DNA of 64,000 nt. It comes from JASJAR01 sp038530285. GTDB lineage: Bacteria; Pseudomonadota; Alphaproteobacteria; Rhodobacterales; Rhodobacteraceae. Under the pieces are notes generated by a model. The model was not told the origin of the DNA. It ran no database searches and saw only the letters and a list, made by a program, of their open reading frames with translations. The translations under genes were made by a program, and so were the position numbers. The stretch is from positions 62,001-126,000 of the forward strand of contig JBCBCY010000001.1 in the NCBI GenBank assembly GCA_038530285.1, in the 5' to 3' direction. Positions 49,370 through 57,413 of this stretch are shown here, one piece after another (position 1 is the stretch's first letter; the number at the start of each line of letters is the position of its first letter).

Positions 49370-49420
49370 TTTTGGCAAAACCGGCACCATCGCGGGCTTT
49401 AGTGGCTCGTTTTGCCAAAA
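49370..49420. repeat. Perfect 12-bp inverted repeat behind the diflavin reductase gene
   Basis: TTTTGGCAAAAC (49370-49381) and GTTTTGCCAAAA (49409-49420) flank a 27-base loop. It starts 5 bases after the stop codon. There is no T-tract on the plus strand, so it is better read as a 3' stabiliser, a weak terminator or a protein-binding site. Confidence 0.65.
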
Positions 49421-49502
49421 AATTAGGCGCCTGCGTAATTCGCGGGCGCTTTGACGTGGCGCGCCCCTTTACTCCGCCTGCGTTAGACTTAGCCACCCCG
49501 GT

Positions 49503-50087
49503 GTGAGGACTGATCTTTCCATAATCGTTGTCGAAGCCGACCGGGATCGGGCGATCCAGATTGTCGACAGCCTGCGTGAGGCCGGATTTGAACGTATTCA
49601 GGTCATCGCTGAAGCCTCGGGTCTGGCCGCACAGATCAACGCTGCCGAACCCGATCTTGTGCTGATCGACATGGCCGACCCCAGCCGGGACATGCTTGAA
49701 GAAATGGCGCTGGCCTCGGGACCGTTGGACAGGCCGGTGGCCATGTTTGTCGACCAATCCGACGATGCGCTGACGACGGCGGCGATTGAGGCGGGCGTGT
49801 CGGCTTACGTGATCGACGGGATGCGGCCGGACCGGGTGAAGCCGGTTCTTGATGCCGCGATTGCGCGGTTTCAGATGTTCAAGCGTATGCGCACCGAACT
49901 TGCGGAAACCAAGCGTGCATTGGAAGAGCGCAAGGTGATCGACCGCGCCAAGGGCATGATCATGAAGGCCCGCAAAGTTGACGAAGATGAAGCTTACGCC
50001 CTGTTGCGCAAGGCGGCGATGGATCAGGGCAAGCGTTTGGCGGACGTGGCCGAAGCGCTGGTGTCGTCGGTGGGGCTTTTGTCGTGA
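49503..50087 (+). CDS. nasT: ANTAR-domain antiterminator NasT
   Basis: A 194-residue response-regulator-like protein: receiver domain (about 1-120, with VLIDMADPSRDM in the place of the phosphoacceptor) and a C-terminal ANTAR domain (ALEERKVIDRAKGMIMKARKVDEDEAYALLRKAAMDQGKRLADVAEALV) that binds paired hexaloop RNA hairpins. NasT is held by NasS and freed on nitrate or nitrite binding to NasS. The GTG start at 49503 is used; the stop overlaps nasS by 4 bases. A matching RNA leader stands upstream of nrtA. Confidence 0.93.
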   Translation: MRTDLSIIVVEADRDRAIQIVDSLREAGFERIQVIAEASGLAAQINAAEPDLVLIDMADPSRDMLEEMALASGPLDRPVAMFVDQSDDALTTAAIEAGVSAYVIDGMRPDRVKPVLDAAIARFQMFKRMRTELAETKRALEERKVIDRAKGMIMKARKVDEDEAYALLRKAAMDQGKRLADVAEALVSSVGLLS

Positions 50088-51259
50088 AAACGCGCACATT
50101 GAAGATCGGATTTATCCGGCTTGTGGATGCAGCCCCCATCATCGTCGCGGCCGAAATGGGCTTTGCCCTGGAAGAGGGTCTGTCGCTGGAGCTTGAGGCC
50201 GCGCCATCATGGTCGGCGCTGCGCGACAGGCTGTGTTTCGGCCAGCTTGATGCTGCACATATGCTGGCCCCCGTGCCTGTCGCCGGGGCTTTGGGCCTTG
50301 GCGGCGCGGGGGCGGCACTTCATGCGCTGTCGGTTCTTTCGGTCAATGGGAATGTGATCGGGGTGAGCCGCGAATTGGGCCGACAGATGCGCGAGATGGG
50401 CCACCGGTTCGGTTTTGATGACGCCCATGAGGCGGGCCGGGCGCTGATTGCCGCCAAGGGGGCAAGCTTGCGAATAGGCGTACCCTTCCCGTTTTCGATG
50501 CATGCTGAACTTGTCTACTACTGGCTGACGGCACTTGGATTGCCTGCGCCGCAAAGCGTGGACGTGCGCACTGTGCCGCCGCCCTTGATGGCCGAGGCGA
50601 TGGAGCGTGGCGAGTTGGATGCGTTTTGCGTGGGCGAGCCTTGGGGGTCACGGTCCGTGGATGCCGGGGTGGCGGATCTATTGCTGCCGTGTTCGGCGAT
50701 TTGGGCGGCGGCCCCCGAAAAGGTGCTGGCGGTGCGCGCCGAGACCGCCGATCAGGAAGCTGACGTATCGGCCCGCCTGATCCGCGCGCTGTGGCGTGCC
50801 GCCCGTTGGATCGCAGAGCCAGCGTCGCGCGGATTGACGACCGAAATCCTGTCTCAGCCCCAGCATCTTGATCTGCCGGCGGAGGTTTTGGAACGCGCCT
50901 TGCACGGGCGGTTCGTCATCTCAAGCGACGGCGAAACCCGCCGGTCCGACCATTTCGTGAACTTCTTTCACGGGGCCGCGGGCTTTCCCTGGCGGTCCCA
51001 GGCGGAATGGATGGGGCTGCGGATGGCCGCGCGGACGGGCCTAGACCGAGCTGAGGCGGCAGCCAAGGCGCGCGCCACGTTCCGCAGTGACATTTACCGC
51101 GCGGCCCTCGATGGGGTGGCCCATGATTTGCCTGCCGCGTCGTCCAAGGTGGAGGGCGCAATCGGGGATCCGATGCCGGCCGCGTCGACCGGCGGGCATC
51201 TGATTCTGCCCAAAGACAGTTTCTTTGACGGGCGCGTTTTTGAACCATTGGAGAGCTAG
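50084..51259 (+). CDS. nasS: Nitrate/nitrite sensor NasS (cytoplasmic NrtA-like)
   Basis: A 391-residue protein similar to the NrtA/CmpA nitrate- and bicarbonate-binding proteins but lacking a signal peptide (MKTRTLKIGFIRLVDAAPIIVAAEMGFALEEGL). It shares with the NrtA protein of this locus the core motifs LDAAHMLAP, PFPFSMHAELVYYWL and FCVGEPWG. As NasS it would bind NasT in the absence of nitrate or nitrite and release it when ligand is present. GTG start overlapping the nasT stop. Confidence 0.92.
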   Translation: MKTRTLKIGFIRLVDAAPIIVAAEMGFALEEGLSLELEAAPSWSALRDRLCFGQLDAAHMLAPVPVAGALGLGGAGAALHALSVLSVNGNVIGVSRELGRQMREMGHRFGFDDAHEAGRALIAAKGASLRIGVPFPFSMHAELVYYWLTALGLPAPQSVDVRTVPPPLMAEAMERGELDAFCVGEPWGSRSVDAGVADLLLPCSAIWAAAPEKVLAVRAETADQEADVSARLIRALWRAARWIAEPASRGLTTEILSQPQHLDLPAEVLERALHGRFVISSDGETRRSDHFVNFFHGAAGFPWRSQAEWMGLRMAARTGLDRAEAAAKARATFRSDIYRAALDGVAHDLPAASSKVEGAIGDPMPAASTGGHLILPKDSFFDGRVFEPLES

Positions 51260-51303
51260 TGCGCAGAAATTGTGCAAAACCGGCGATCCCGCACCTGAAC
51301 CTG

Positions 51304-51335
51304 AGAAAAAACAGGGTTAACAAACGGTTTTTTCT
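51304..51335. repeat. AT-rich inverted repeat behind nasS
   Basis: AGAAAAAAC (51304-51312) and GTTTTTTCT (51327-51335) form a perfect 9-bp inverted repeat with a 14-base spacer. It lies 44 bases after nasS and 35 bases before the ANTAR hairpins. It may end transcription from nasS or bind a regulator of the nrtA promoter. Confidence 0.5.
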
Positions 51336-51369
51336 GTTCGGCGACGGTCAACCGCGACATTTTCATACC

Positions 51370-51483
51370 AAGAGCAAAGGCGCTCTTCTAATCGCTCCCG
51401 AACGCTCGGGTTTCCATAGAGCACAGCCGCTTGTGGCCACGTTGCCGGCATATGCCGCGCCGTGAGTCCCTGCGGCTTTTTTT
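51370..51483 (+). promoter_or_regulatory. ANTAR-type antitermination leader RNA upstream of nrtA
   Basis: Hairpin P1: AAGAGC-AAAGGC-GCTCTT (51370-51387). Hairpin P2: CCCG-AACGCT-CGGG (51397-51410). Both six-base loops have A at position 1 and G at position 4, the rule for ANTAR targets, with a 9-base linker. Downstream GCGGCT (51472-51477) can pair with AGCCGC (51425-51430) or, as GCGGC, with GCCGC (51454-51458), and is followed by seven T (51477-51483): an intrinsic terminator. NasT, encoded 2 kb upstream, is the expected ligand. Confidence 0.78.
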
Positions 51484-51531
51484 GTTTGGCGCCTCCTCCC
51501 TGACGCGCTTTCTCGTAAGAAAGGACATCGC

Positions 51532-52902
51532 ATGATCGCCAGGACCTTCCTCGCAATCACCGCTGCATCGCTGGTCGCCCTTCCGGCGTCGGCTCAAATG
51601 CTTGAGCTTGAAAAAGATGAACTGACGTTTGGCTTCATCAAGCTGACCGACATGGCCCCGCTCGCGGTCGCATATGAACAAGGCTACTTCCTGGACGAAG
51701 GCCTGTTCGTCACGCTTGAAGCCCAGGCTAACTGGAAAGTGCTTCTGGATGGTGTGATCGATGGGCAGTTGGACGGAGCGCACATGCTGGCCGGCCAGCC
51801 GCTTGCGGCCACGATCGGATTCGGCACGGAAGCCCACATCATCACACCGTTTTCGATGGATCTGAACGGCAACGGTATCACCGTGTCGAATGAGATCTGG
51901 GAAGCGATGAAGCCCAACGTCCCGACCATGGATGACGGTCGCCCGCAGCACCCGATTTCTGCTGAAGCGCTCAAGCCTGTCGTTGAGCAGTACGCTTCTG
52001 AAGGTAAGCCGTTCAATATGGGCATGGTGTTCCCGGTTTCGACGCACAATTACGAAATTCGCTACTGGCTGGCCGCCGGCGGGTTGGAGCCCGGGTTTTA
52101 CAGCCCCGATGACGTGACCGGCACAATCGGCGCCGACGTCTTGTTGTCGGTGACACCGCCGCCACAGATGCCTGCGACGATGGAAGCGGGCACGATCTAT
52201 GGCTATGCCGTGGGTGAGCCGTGGAACCAGCAGGCTGTGTTCAAAGGCATCGGTGTGCCGGTCATCACGGACTACGACATGTGGAAGAACAACCCCGAAA
52301 AGGTCTTCGGCATTACCAAAGAGTTCGCCGATGAGAACCCCAACACCACCAAAGCGGTTGTCAAAGCGTTGATCCGGGCGGCCATCTGGCTGGATGAAAA
52401 CGACAACGCCAACCGCGAAGCCGCTGTGGAAATCCTGTCGCGCCCTGAATATGTGGGTGCCGACTATGAGGTGATCGCAAACTCGATGACCGGTTTCTTT
52501 GAATTCGAAAAAGGCGACCGTCGCCCGGCTCCGGATTTCAACGTGTTCTTCCGCTATAACGCGACCTACCCGTTCTACTCGGACGCTGTCTGGTACCTGA
52601 CCCAGATGCGCCGTTGGGGTCAGATTGCCGAGCAGAAGCCGGACAGCTGGTATGATGAAGTGGCCAAGTCGGTCTATCGCCCAGACATCTACTTGGAAGC
52701 CGCACGCCTGCTGGTGGACGAAGGTCTGGCGAACGAAGCCGACTTCCCGTGGGACAGCGACGGCTACAAGGCTGCGACCCCTGCTGAAGATATCATCGAC
52801 GGCATCGGCTACGATGGCAGAACGCCCAACGCCTATCTTGAGAGCCTGCCGATTGGCCTGAAAGGCGCGCAGATCGTCGTAGGCAACGAAATCCAGGGCT
52901 AA
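51532..52902 (+). CDS. nrtA: Nitrate ABC transporter substrate-binding protein
   Basis: A 456-residue periplasmic nitrate-binding protein of the NrtA/CmpA/NasF class. Signal peptide MIARTFLAITAASLVALPASA|Q. Ligand-fold motifs include LTFGFIKLTDMAPLAVAYEQGYF, QLDGAHMLAGQPL, FPVSTHNYEIRYWL and YAVGEPWNQQAV. AAGGA precedes the ATG. It stands behind the ANTAR leader and in front of an attenuator-like hairpin, so transcription past this gene is regulated at both ends. Confidence 0.94.
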   Translation: MIARTFLAITAASLVALPASAQMLELEKDELTFGFIKLTDMAPLAVAYEQGYFLDEGLFVTLEAQANWKVLLDGVIDGQLDGAHMLAGQPLAATIGFGTEAHIITPFSMDLNGNGITVSNEIWEAMKPNVPTMDDGRPQHPISAEALKPVVEQYASEGKPFNMGMVFPVSTHNYEIRYWLAAGGLEPGFYSPDDVTGTIGADVLLSVTPPPQMPATMEAGTIYGYAVGEPWNQQAVFKGIGVPVITDYDMWKNNPEKVFGITKEFADENPNTTKAVVKALIRAAIWLDENDNANREAAVEILSRPEYVGADYEVIANSMTGFFEFEKGDRRPAPDFNVFFRYNATYPFYSDAVWYLTQMRRWGQIAEQKPDSWYDEVAKSVYRPDIYLEAARLLVDEGLANEADFPWDSDGYKAATPAEDIIDGIGYDGRTPNAYLESLPIGLKGAQIVVGNEIQG

Positions 52903-52913
52903 CCCCCTGACCG

Positions 52914-52945
52914 CCGGCCCGCCCATTCCGGGTGGGCCGGTTTTT
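52914..52945 (+). terminator. Attenuator-like hairpin between nrtA and nrtB
   Basis: An 11-bp GC-rich stem (CCGGCCCGCCC at 52914-52924 with GGGTGGGCCGG at 52930-52940, one G-U pair) followed by TTTTT (52941-52945). It has the form of an intrinsic terminator placed inside the operon and probably lets more binding protein than permease be made. Confidence 0.85.
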
Positions 52946-52979
52946 CACCAGATACGTCACTCACGCCGGAGACAGCCCC

Positions 52980-54056
52980 ATGACCGCCGTTGATCCCAGC
53001 GCCGTTTCGGACGCCGACAAAGAAGCCCGTAAAGCGCGCACCTTTACACTGATTAACAAGGCCGATGCATGGTTCAACGTGCTGGGCCTGTCCTGGATTA
53101 CTCCGGTCCTGCGGGCAGCTGCGGGCGACAATCCCAAGGCCCAGGTCAGCGAGATCTGGCGGCTTCTGGGTGTCCCCCTTCTGGCCATTGCAGGGTTCTT
53201 GCTGGTCTGGGCGACCCTGGCGCCGACGGTGCAAACCTCACTCGGGGCCATCCCGGGACCTGCGCAGGTGTGGGAGCAAGCCGTCAGCCTTCATGAAGAC
53301 GCCGGTCGAAAGGCCGAAAGCCAACGGAAATTCGAAGCCCAGGTTGCCACGCTGAACGAGCGCCGGATCGAAAACGGTCAAGAACCAGTGGCGCGGGCCT
53401 ATACCGGGGCACCGAGCTACTACGCGCAGATCTGGACCTCGATCAAAACGGTGTTCTTTGGGTTCCTGATTGCCACCGCGATCGCGGTGCCCCTGGGCAT
53501 TCTGGCTGGTCTGTCGCCGATTGCGAATGCTGCGCTGAACCCGCTTATCCAGATATTCAAACCGGTCTCGCCGCTGGCCTGGCTGCCGATTGTGACAATG
53601 GTCGTCTCAGCGGTTTATGTCACCAACGACGGGATGTTTTCAAAGTCCTTCCTGAACTCGGCCATCACCGTGACGCTGTGTTCGCTTTGGCCGACGCTCA
53701 TCAACACCGCGCTGGGTGTGTCGAGCATCGATAAGGACCTCGTGAACGTGTCGAAAGTGCTGAAGATGAGCACCTACACAAAAATCACCAAGCTGGTGCT
53801 GCCATCTGCCTTGCCGCTGATCTTCACTGGCTTGCGGTTGTCGCTTGGCGTGGGCTGGATGGTGCTGATTGCCGCTGAAATGCTGGCCCAGAACCCCGGC
53901 CTTGGAAAGTTCGTCTGGGATGAATTCCAGAACGGGTCGAGCCAGTCGCTGGCCAAGATCATGGTCGCGGTGTTCACGATCGGCATCATTGGCTTCCTGC
54001 TGGACCGGCTGATGTATGCCATCCAGGCCGCTTTCACCTTCACCAACAACCGCTAA
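52980..54056 (+). CDS. nrtB: Nitrate ABC transporter permease
   Basis: A 358-residue permease of the NrtB/TauC/SsuC family. The first helix (about 58-76) is followed by a long loop with a charged segment (HEDAGRKAESQRKFEAQVATLNERR), then the conserved core with five further helices and PVSPLAWLPIV, and the EAA-like loop around ALGVSSIDKDLVNVSKVLKMSTYTKITKLVLPSALP. ATG at 52980 with GGAG upstream. Confidence 0.93.
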   Translation: MTAVDPSAVSDADKEARKARTFTLINKADAWFNVLGLSWITPVLRAAAGDNPKAQVSEIWRLLGVPLLAIAGFLLVWATLAPTVQTSLGAIPGPAQVWEQAVSLHEDAGRKAESQRKFEAQVATLNERRIENGQEPVARAYTGAPSYYAQIWTSIKTVFFGFLIATAIAVPLGILAGLSPIANAALNPLIQIFKPVSPLAWLPIVTMVVSAVYVTNDGMFSKSFLNSAITVTLCSLWPTLINTALGVSSIDKDLVNVSKVLKMSTYTKITKLVLPSALPLIFTGLRLSLGVGWMVLIAAEMLAQNPGLGKFVWDEFQNGSSQSLAKIMVAVFTIGIIGFLLDRLMYAIQAAFTFTNNR

Positions 54057-54071
54057 AGGGCTCAGGGTAAC

Positions 54072-55754
54072 ATGGGTATTCTGACACTCGACGCTGTCTC
54101 GAAAAGCTTCGGCGAAGGCACCGATAAGTCGGATGTTTTGAAAAACATCACTTTGGATGTCGAAGAGGGCGAGTTCCTTGTCCTCCTCGGTTTTTCGGGC
54201 ACTGGCAAGACGACGCTGATCAACCTTCTGGCGGGGCTTGATACTCCATCTTCCGGGACGGTTACGTTCAAGGGCAAGCCGATCACGGCGCCAAGCCCCG
54301 AACGCGGCGTGATCTTTCAAAGCTATTCGCTGATGCCCTGGCTGACAGTGAACGGCAATGTGCGCCTGGCGGTCGACAGTATCTTTCCGAAGATGCCGGC
54401 CAAACAGAAAGCCGAGAAGGTCGACAAATACGTGACCATGGTGGGCCTGGGCCACGCCACGGGACGGCGCCCTGCTGAGCTTTCGGGGGGGATGCGCCAG
54501 CGGGTGAATGTGGCGCGTGCGCTGTCGATGGACCCAGAAGTGCTGTTGCTGGATGAACCCCTGTCGGCCCTTGATGCGCTGACGCGCGGCAATCTGGCCG
54601 ATGAGATCGTCAACATCTGGGAAGCCGACAAAAAGACCTGTGTGCTGATCACCAATGACGTGGACGAAGCAATCTTGATGGGGGACCGCATCATCGCGCT
54701 GAACCCCGACGGGACATTGGGCGAGGAATTCAAGGTAACCATCCCGCGTCCGCGCGACCGCACCGCGATGAACAGCGATGACGTGTTCAAGCGCCTGCGC
54801 GCGGACGTCACGAAATACCTGATGGACGTCGGGATCGAGGCGAAGGTCGAAGGCACCAAGACCTTGCCTGAGGTGACGCCCATCCACGGTGTGCCAGCGG
54901 CGGTTGCCAAGGCGCAGGAAAGCGTGCTGGACGAAAAGTACCTGGAGTTCTCGAAGCTTTCAAAAATCTATCCGACGCCGAAGGGCCCGCTGACGGTTGT
55001 CGAAGACTTCGACCTGAAGATGAAAAAGGGCGAGTTCATTTCGCTGATCGGGCATTCGGGATGCGGCAAGTCGACCGTCCTGACGATGACGGCGGGTCTG
55101 AATGAAGTGTCAAAGGGCGGGATCATTCTTGACGGTACCGAGGTGGTCGAAGCCAACCCCGAACGCGCCGTGGTGTTCCAGTCGCCCTCGCTGTTCCCGT
55201 GGCTGACGGCGAAGGAAAACTGCTCGATCGGGGTGGACCGTGTGTACCCCCGGGCGTCGCAGTCCGAACGTCAGGATGTGGTGGAATATTACCTTGAACG
55301 TGTGGGCCTGGCCGATGCGATGGACAAGCCGGCTGCGGACCTTTCCAACGGGATGCAGCAGCGTGTGGGCATTGCGCGCGCGTTCTCGCTGTCGCCGAAA
55401 CTGCTTTTGCTCGATGAACCATTTGGAATGCTCGACAGTCTGACGCGGTGGGAATTGCAGGAAGTGCTGATGGAGGTCTGGAGCCGGACCAAGGTCACCG
55501 CGATCTGTGTGACCCATGACGTCGATGAAGCGATCTTGCTGGCCGACCGTGTAGTGATGATGACCAACGGACCACAGGCGACCATCGGCAAGATCACCAA
55601 TGTCGACCTGCCGCGTCCGCGCACCCGCAAGGCGCTTTTGGAGCACCCCGATTACTACAACTACCGGCAAGAAGTGCTCGATTTCCTCGAAGAGTACGAG
55701 CATGGCGCGAAACCCAAGCCCAAACCGGCGCCTGCGCCGATTGCAGCGGAGTAG
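54072..55754 (+). CDS. Fused two-domain nitrate transporter ATPase (NrtC/NrtD-like)
   Basis: A 560-residue protein with two complete ABC ATPase domains joined by a linker of about 50 residues. Domain 1 has Walker A GFSGTGKTT, signature LSGGMRQRV, Walker B VLLLDEP but an H-loop reading ITNDVDEA (His to Asn). Domain 2 has Walker A GHSGCGKST, signature LSNGMQQRV (SGG to SNG), Walker B LLLLDEP and a normal VTHDVDEA. Both changes fall in the same composite ATP site. The C-terminus is Lys/Pro-rich. The solute-binding-like domain of cyanobacterial NrtC is absent. It follows nrtB by 15 bases. Confidence 0.9.
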   Translation: MGILTLDAVSKSFGEGTDKSDVLKNITLDVEEGEFLVLLGFSGTGKTTLINLLAGLDTPSSGTVTFKGKPITAPSPERGVIFQSYSLMPWLTVNGNVRLAVDSIFPKMPAKQKAEKVDKYVTMVGLGHATGRRPAELSGGMRQRVNVARALSMDPEVLLLDEPLSALDALTRGNLADEIVNIWEADKKTCVLITNDVDEAILMGDRIIALNPDGTLGEEFKVTIPRPRDRTAMNSDDVFKRLRADVTKYLMDVGIEAKVEGTKTLPEVTPIHGVPAAVAKAQESVLDEKYLEFSKLSKIYPTPKGPLTVVEDFDLKMKKGEFISLIGHSGCGKSTVLTMTAGLNEVSKGGIILDGTEVVEANPERAVVFQSPSLFPWLTAKENCSIGVDRVYPRASQSERQDVVEYYLERVGLADAMDKPAADLSNGMQQRVGIARAFSLSPKLLLLDEPFGMLDSLTRWELQEVLMEVWSRTKVTAICVTHDVDEAILLADRVVMMTNGPQATIGKITNVDLPRPRTRKALLEHPDYYNYRQEVLDFLEEYEHGAKPKPKPAPAPIAAE

Positions 55755-55759
55755 GCAGC

Positions 55760-56185
55760 ATGGAAGAGACCCAGATCGATCTGGTGCAGGGCAGCTTCAA
55801 AGCCGTCGCCCCGATTGCCGATGCGGCGGCCGAGATTTTCTACGCCGACCTGTTTGAGACCGCGCCCGAGGTGAAGCCCTATTTCGCGAATTCGGATATG
55901 TCCGAGCAGGGCCAAAAGCTGATGGCCACCATCGGCACGGTGGTCGCGGGCCTGCGCAATCTTGATTCTGTGGTGCCAGTGGCGCAGGCCTTGGCGGTAC
56001 GGCATGTGGATTATGGGGTGAAAGCAGAAGACTACGCCTCGGTCGGGGCGTCGCTGATCCGGACGCTCGACAAAGGGCTGGGCAGCGCCTTTACCGATGA
56101 TGTCAAAGACGCTTGGTTGGCAGCCTACGGCCTACTGTCGGGCGTGATGATAGATGCCGCATACGGGGCGCCCGCTGATGCCTGA
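55760..56185 (+). CDS. Single-domain globin of the nitrate locus
   Basis: A 141-residue globin. The proximal haem ligand is H82 in VRHVDYGV, followed by a G-helix like that of flavohaemoglobin-type globins (YASVGASLIRTLDKGLG); the B-helix region reads IFYADLFETAPEVKPYF. It lies 5 bases after the ATPase gene and overlaps the FAD-reductase gene by 8 bases. In a nitrite-producing pathway it may bind or detoxify nitric oxide or feed electrons; this is inferred from context. No reductase domain is fused. Confidence 0.88.
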   Translation: MEETQIDLVQGSFKAVAPIADAAAEIFYADLFETAPEVKPYFANSDMSEQGQKLMATIGTVVAGLRNLDSVVPVAQALAVRHVDYGVKAEDYASVGASLIRTLDKGLGSAFTDDVKDAWLAAYGLLSGVMIDAAYGAPADA

Positions 56186-57413
56186 GCGGTTGGTTGTCAT
56201 CGGGGCTGGGATGGCGTCGGGCCGGATGCTGGAGCATCTGACCGAAGCTGACCCTGACGCTTATGACATCACGCTTTTGAATGCCGAGCCGCGCGGGGCC
56301 TATAACCGGATCTTGTTGTCGCCGGTCCTGGCGGGCGAGAAGACGTTCGGCGATATCGTGAACCATGATGCCGATTGGTATGCCGCGCGGGGGATCATAA
56401 CCCGGTTTGGCGAGCGGGCGACTGCCATCGACCGCGCCGCCAAAGTCGTACGCGCCCCGGGCGGTGATCTGGCCTATGACAAGCTGGTTTTGGCGACCGG
56501 GTCGGACCCGTTCATGCTGCCCTTGCCGGGCGCTGACCTGGACGGTGTGATTTCCTACCGCGATATTGAGGACACGACCCGAATGATGGCGATCGAGCCG
56601 GGCCAATCGGTCGTGGTAATCGGTGGTGGGCTGCTTGGGCTTGAAGCGGCTGCCGGTCTGGCGGTGCGGGGCGCCGATGTCACCGTGGTGCATCTGATGG
56701 GCCACCTGATGGAGCGTCAGTTGGACGCTGAAGCCGGTGGCATGTTGCGCGCCAGTCTTGAGGCGCGGGGGATCACAGTGCTTTGCGATGCCGCATCTGA
56801 CCGGATTATCGGGGAGGGGGGCCGCGTGACCGGGTTGGTCCTGAAAGAGGGGCAGGTTCTTGATTGCGCGCTTTTGGTGATGGCTGTCGGCATTCGCCCG
56901 GCGGTGGCACTGGCGCAGGACGCAGGTCTGTCAGTGGGCCGCGCGGTGATCGTGGACGATCAATTACGCGCGTCTGATCCCGACATTCTGGCGATTGGCG
57001 AATGTGTGGAACACCGCGGTACGCTCTTTGGACTTGTGGCGCCCTTGTATGAACAAGCCAAGGTCGCGGCGGACACGCTCTTGGGGCGCGCTGCCGCTTA
57101 CGTGCAAAAAAGCCTGTCGACGAAACTGAAGGTCACGGGATGCGATCTGTTCTCGGCAGGTGATTTCTCCGATGCGCCGGGGCGCGAAAGCCTGTTTTAC
57201 CGCGACCCTCGGCATGGCAGTTACAAACGCCTTGTTCTGGACGGTGACCGGCTGGTTGGTGCGGTGATGTATGGTGATACGACCGACGGGAACTGGTTTT
57301 TCGACCTCATCGCATCGAGGGCGAGCGTGGCGCCCATGCGCGAGACGCTGATCTTCGGGCCGGCTTATGCGAGCGAGGCAGGGGCGTTGAGCCGCTGCAG
57401 CATTGCAGCGTGA
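56178..57413 (+). CDS. NAD(P)H/FAD-dependent electron-transfer subunit of nitrate reductase (NirB N-terminal-like)
   Basis: A 411-residue pyridine-nucleotide-disulfide oxidoreductase fold similar to the N-terminal half of NirB and to the small subunit of NADH-nitrate reductase. FAD binding: VVIGAGMASGRMLEHL near the N-terminus; nucleotide binding: VVVIGGGLLGLEAAAGL in the middle; second FAD motif around ILAIGECVEHRG. There is no sirohaem domain. It is coupled to nasA by overlap of stop and start. It likely takes electrons from NAD(P)H to the [2Fe-2S] domain at the NasA C-terminus. Confidence 0.85.
   Translation: MPERLVVIGAGMASGRMLEHLTEADPDAYDITLLNAEPRGAYNRILLSPVLAGEKTFGDIVNHDADWYAARGIITRFGERATAIDRAAKVVRAPGGDLAYDKLVLATGSDPFMLPLPGADLDGVISYRDIEDTTRMMAIEPGQSVVVIGGGLLGLEAAAGLAVRGADVTVVHLMGHLMERQLDAEAGGMLRASLEARGITVLCDAASDRIIGEGGRVTGLVLKEGQVLDCALLVMAVGIRPAVALAQDAGLSVGRAVIVDDQLRASDPDILAIGECVEHRGTLFGLVAPLYEQAKVAADTLLGRAAAYVQKSLSTKLKVTGCDLFSAGDFSDAPGRESLFYRDPRHGSYKRLVLDGDRLVGAVMYGDTTDGNWFFDLIASRASVAPMRETLIFGPAYASEAGALSRCSIAA

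Noticed and set aside
49366..49502. Sigma-54 promoter for nasT
   Set aside because: A GG...GC pair occurs near 49404-49416 but with 8 bases between, not the required 10, so NtrC-type control is not supported here.
51388..52926. 512-codon minus-strand open frame opposite nrtA and the leader RNA
   Set aside because: Antisense shadow of a gene with signal peptide and family motifs; its Arg/His/Val-rich composition is typical of reverse frames.
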